64,000 nt of DNA from Pseudomonas zanjanensis. Its GTDB lineage: Bacteria; Pseudomonadota; Gammaproteobacteria; Pseudomonadales; Pseudomonadaceae. The number at the start of each line of letters is the position of its first letter. The first letter of the stretch is position 1. Shown one piece after another: positions 62,910-64,000 of the stretch. The translations under genes and the position numbers were made by a program. Where the stretch lies: contig NZ_JABWRB020000005.1 in NCBI RefSeq assembly GCF_014268745.2, positions 148,705 to 212,704 of the forward strand, read 5' to 3'. Under the pieces are notes generated by a model. It worked only from the letters and a program-made list of their open reading frames with translations. It ran no database searches and was not told the origin of the DNA.

Positions 62910-63290
62910 TCACTTGGCTTTAGGTTTCCTCGGCTTCAGGTACTTGGTCAGCCCCTGGAACCAGATCACCAGCGCCGGGTTGCCCTTGATCTGGATCGAC
63001 TTGTCCTGAATCCCCGTCATGAATGCCAACTGCTTGTTCTTGGCCTGCATCGTCGCGAAGCCATAGGCGGCGTCCTTGAAGGCGATGGCGAAGGCCGGGG
63101 TCGGGTAAACCCCGGACTGGCTGGTGATGCGCTGGTTCTTCACGGTGAAATGCCGGGCGACCTTGCCATCCAGGGTTTGCAACTGGAACACCAACTCCTT
63201 GTCGCCCAACTGCTGTTGGAACGCCGGGTTGGTCCGGCTGGCCTTGCCCATCAACAACCCCAGCATCCACAACAGAAAACGAAATTTCAT
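62910..63290 (-). CDS. SCP2-like (sterol carrier) domain protein
   Basis: The 126-residue protein begins MKFRFLLWMLGLLMGKASR and has the SCP2-type pattern (FQLQTLDGKVARHFTVKNQRI, FKDAAYGFATM, MTGIQDKSIQIKGNPALVIWF). A hydrophobic N-terminus may anchor it to the membrane. Function unknown. ATG 63290 was chosen; the open frame to 63317 looks non-native. It is convergent with the HDOD gene. Confidence 0.8.
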   Translation of the reverse strand: MKFRFLLWMLGLLMGKASRTNPAFQQQLGDKELVFQLQTLDGKVARHFTVKNQRITSQSGVYPTPAFAIAFKDAAYGFATMQAKNKQLAFMTGIQDKSIQIKGNPALVIWFQGLTKYLKPRKPKAK

Positions 63291-63423
63291 GGGCACAGCC
63301 TCGTGAGAAAAGATCAATGGCTGGCAGTTTAGCGATTCTTCGGCGCAACGCCATCATCGGATCGCTTTAGCGGAAGATCAGCTGGTTTTCGCGAAAGATG
63401 ACTGCCAAGTCACGAATTCAAAA

Positions 63424-63497
63424 TCAAAAGATCGCAACCTTCGGCAGCTCCTACATCGATTTCCGTAGGAGCTGCCGAAGGCTGCGATCTTTTGATC
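63424..63497. repeat. long palindrome of a third REP class
   Basis: Two arms pair over about 31 bases: the left arm reads ATCAAAAGATCGCA then TTCGGCAGCTCCTAC, the right arm is its near-exact complement, with a 10-base loop (ATCGATTTCC). The GTAGGAGCTGCCGAAGGCTG unit is common in P. fluorescens-group genomes but differs from the other two families here. It could also terminate transcription, since TTTTTG follows. Confidence 0.85.
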
Positions 63498-63589
63498 TTT
63501 TTGCCCTGCCAAACCCTCGGACATTTCCTTCAAGACGCGGGGGTGTTCATGAACTAGGCACCCTGGTTTTGCGCGGCTAACCTGGGTTC

Positions 63590-63823
63590 GTCATCGCAAA
63601 AAACGGTGACACGGACGTGCAAGTCCGGTACATATCGGCGCGCAACTGCTACGCCAAACGGCTCACGCTCGTATTGGTGTGTTTATGGCGGCTGCGCGCG
63701 GGAGACTCTCGAGGTCTGCCGGGGTCCGATATGCCCGGTCTTGCACACCCGCGCACAGCTGCCACCCCTTTCGGTGCAACGAAAGGTGCCAGCCTTCATT
63801 CAATACATATCGGAAATACAGTT
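63590..63823 (+). ncRNA. structured 5' leader (copy 2), candidate translational switch
   Basis: This leader precedes the DUF6124-type gene. Elements are: hairpin 63590-63610 (GTCATCG/CGGTGAC); hairpin A 63612-63627 (CGGAC/GTCCG, loop GTGCAA); a core stem of 63686-63702 with 63748-63764; inside it hairpin 63703-63717 (AGAC/GTCT) and a central segment 63725-63746; hairpin B 63767-63786 (CCTTTCG/CGAAAGG, again loop GTGCAA). The central segment has TTGCAC (63741-63746), complementary to both loops, and TCCGATATG (63725-63733), complementary to CATATCGGA at 63806-63814 just before the start codon. The same CATATCGG occurs after hairpin A at 63631-63638. Layout and core match the leader at 81-300. 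Confidence 0.6.
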
Positions 63824-64000
63824 ATGTTCAAGGTCACTCCAAATCCGCCACAAAGCGGCCACAAATCCCGCGTCCAAGCGCAGGAAGAAAAAAAGCTCGA
63901 AGACGCCGCCACCCGCGCCCTCGACTACTACCTCAACCCCAAGCCCGCCTCACCGCCCGAGCCCGACAAAAACCAACTCTTCATCGTGTCCCCCCACATC
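63824..64000 (+). CDS. DUF6124-type small protein (cut by window end)
   Basis: The 59 visible codons begin MFKVTPNPP and continue with a charged helical stretch (EEKKLEDAATRALDYYLNPK). This N-terminus is typical of the DUF6124 (formerly grouped with DUF3077) proteins, present as several copies in Pseudomonas fluorescens-group genomes. Function is unknown. The ATG at 63824 has only a weak CGGA before it, and that site is complementary to the leader's central segment. The frame is open to the end of the window. Confidence 0.8.
   Translation, partial: MFKVTPNPPQSGHKSRVQAQEEKKLEDAATRALDYYLNPKPASPPEPDKNQLFIVSPHI

Noticed and set aside
63606..64000. long open frame (from GTG 63606) through the second leader
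   Set aside because: It is in a different frame from the DUF6124 gene and lacks a ribosome-binding site; it looks like chance openness.
1..64000. CRISPR arrays, tRNA or rRNA genes, insertion sequences
   Set aside because: I saw no regularly spaced identical repeats with unique spacers, no tRNA cloverleaf sequences and no transposase; the repeats present are REP palindromes.

Overview
The window reads as a chromosome segment of a Pseudomonas of the P. fluorescens group. It is GC-rich, dense with the short palindromic REP/REPIN repeats typical of that group, and from about 4.6 kb to 63.3 kb it keeps much of the gene order I know from the P. aeruginosa PA5290-PA5347 stretch (comM, LysR regulator, MATE pump, EAL protein, rep, xpt, cytochrome c5, pauR, dadX-ridA-dadA, lrp, PauB-type oxidase, kauB, rpmG-rpmB, dipeptide-binding protein, radC, coaBC, dut, algC, argB, pyrE, crc, rph, yicC, gmk, rpoZ, spoT, ridA, oxyR, recG, HDOD protein). 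Gene assignments come from reading the protein sequences; no database search was possible.

Layout. (i) 1-4.4 kb is an accessory stretch: a long structured leader, a BRO-N (antirepressor-like) gene, a two-domain anti-phage dCTP deaminase of the AvcD type with a small downstream gene, and a histidine kinase whose membrane domain looks like a plant ethylene receptor. (ii) 4.6-20 kb: comM/yifB, a secreted DUF4432 epimerase-like protein, a chemoreceptor, LysR regulator, MATE pump, c-di-GMP phosphodiesterase, rep, xpt, an acetyl-CoA hydrolase/CoA-transferase and cytochrome c5. (iii) 20-33.5 kb: amino-acid and polyamine catabolism (pauR, dadA-ridA-dadX with divergent lrp, PauB-type oxidase, MocR-type regulator, phospholipase D lipoprotein, MFS transporter, kauB, cupin). 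(iv) 33.6-45.3 kb: rpmG-rpmB, a peptide-binding protein, radC, coaBC, dut, algC, argB, an inserted AbiE-type toxin-antitoxin pair with a 28-bp inverted repeat as its likely operator, then pyrE and crc. (v) 45.4-63.3 kb: gltS, a GlcG/HbpS-like protein, DUF4870, rph, yicC-gmk-rpoZ-spoT-ridA, a lipoprotein, an SDR protein, exbB-exbD-tonB, oxyR, recG, an HDOD protein and an SCP2-like protein. (vi) 63.4-64 kb: a different REP class, then a second copy of the structured leader in front of a DUF6124-type gene cut by the window end.

The most unusual signal is the pair of leaders at about 81-300 and 63590-63823. They share only a core stem and hairpin in sequence, but both carry three matching parts: a 5' segment, a central segment inside the core stem, and the ribosome-binding region before the start codon. 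The central segment is complementary both to the 5' segment and to the RBS region plus a nearby hairpin loop. The paired sequences differ completely between the two loci (loop TTGGCG with CGCCAA in one, GTGCAA with TTGCAC in the other), yet complementarity is kept. This looks like a family of bistable translational RNA switches with locus-specific pairing sequence. The anti-phage deaminase (with a possible AvcI-like inhibitor RNA upstream), the ethylene-receptor-like kinase and the AbiE module are the other points worth following.
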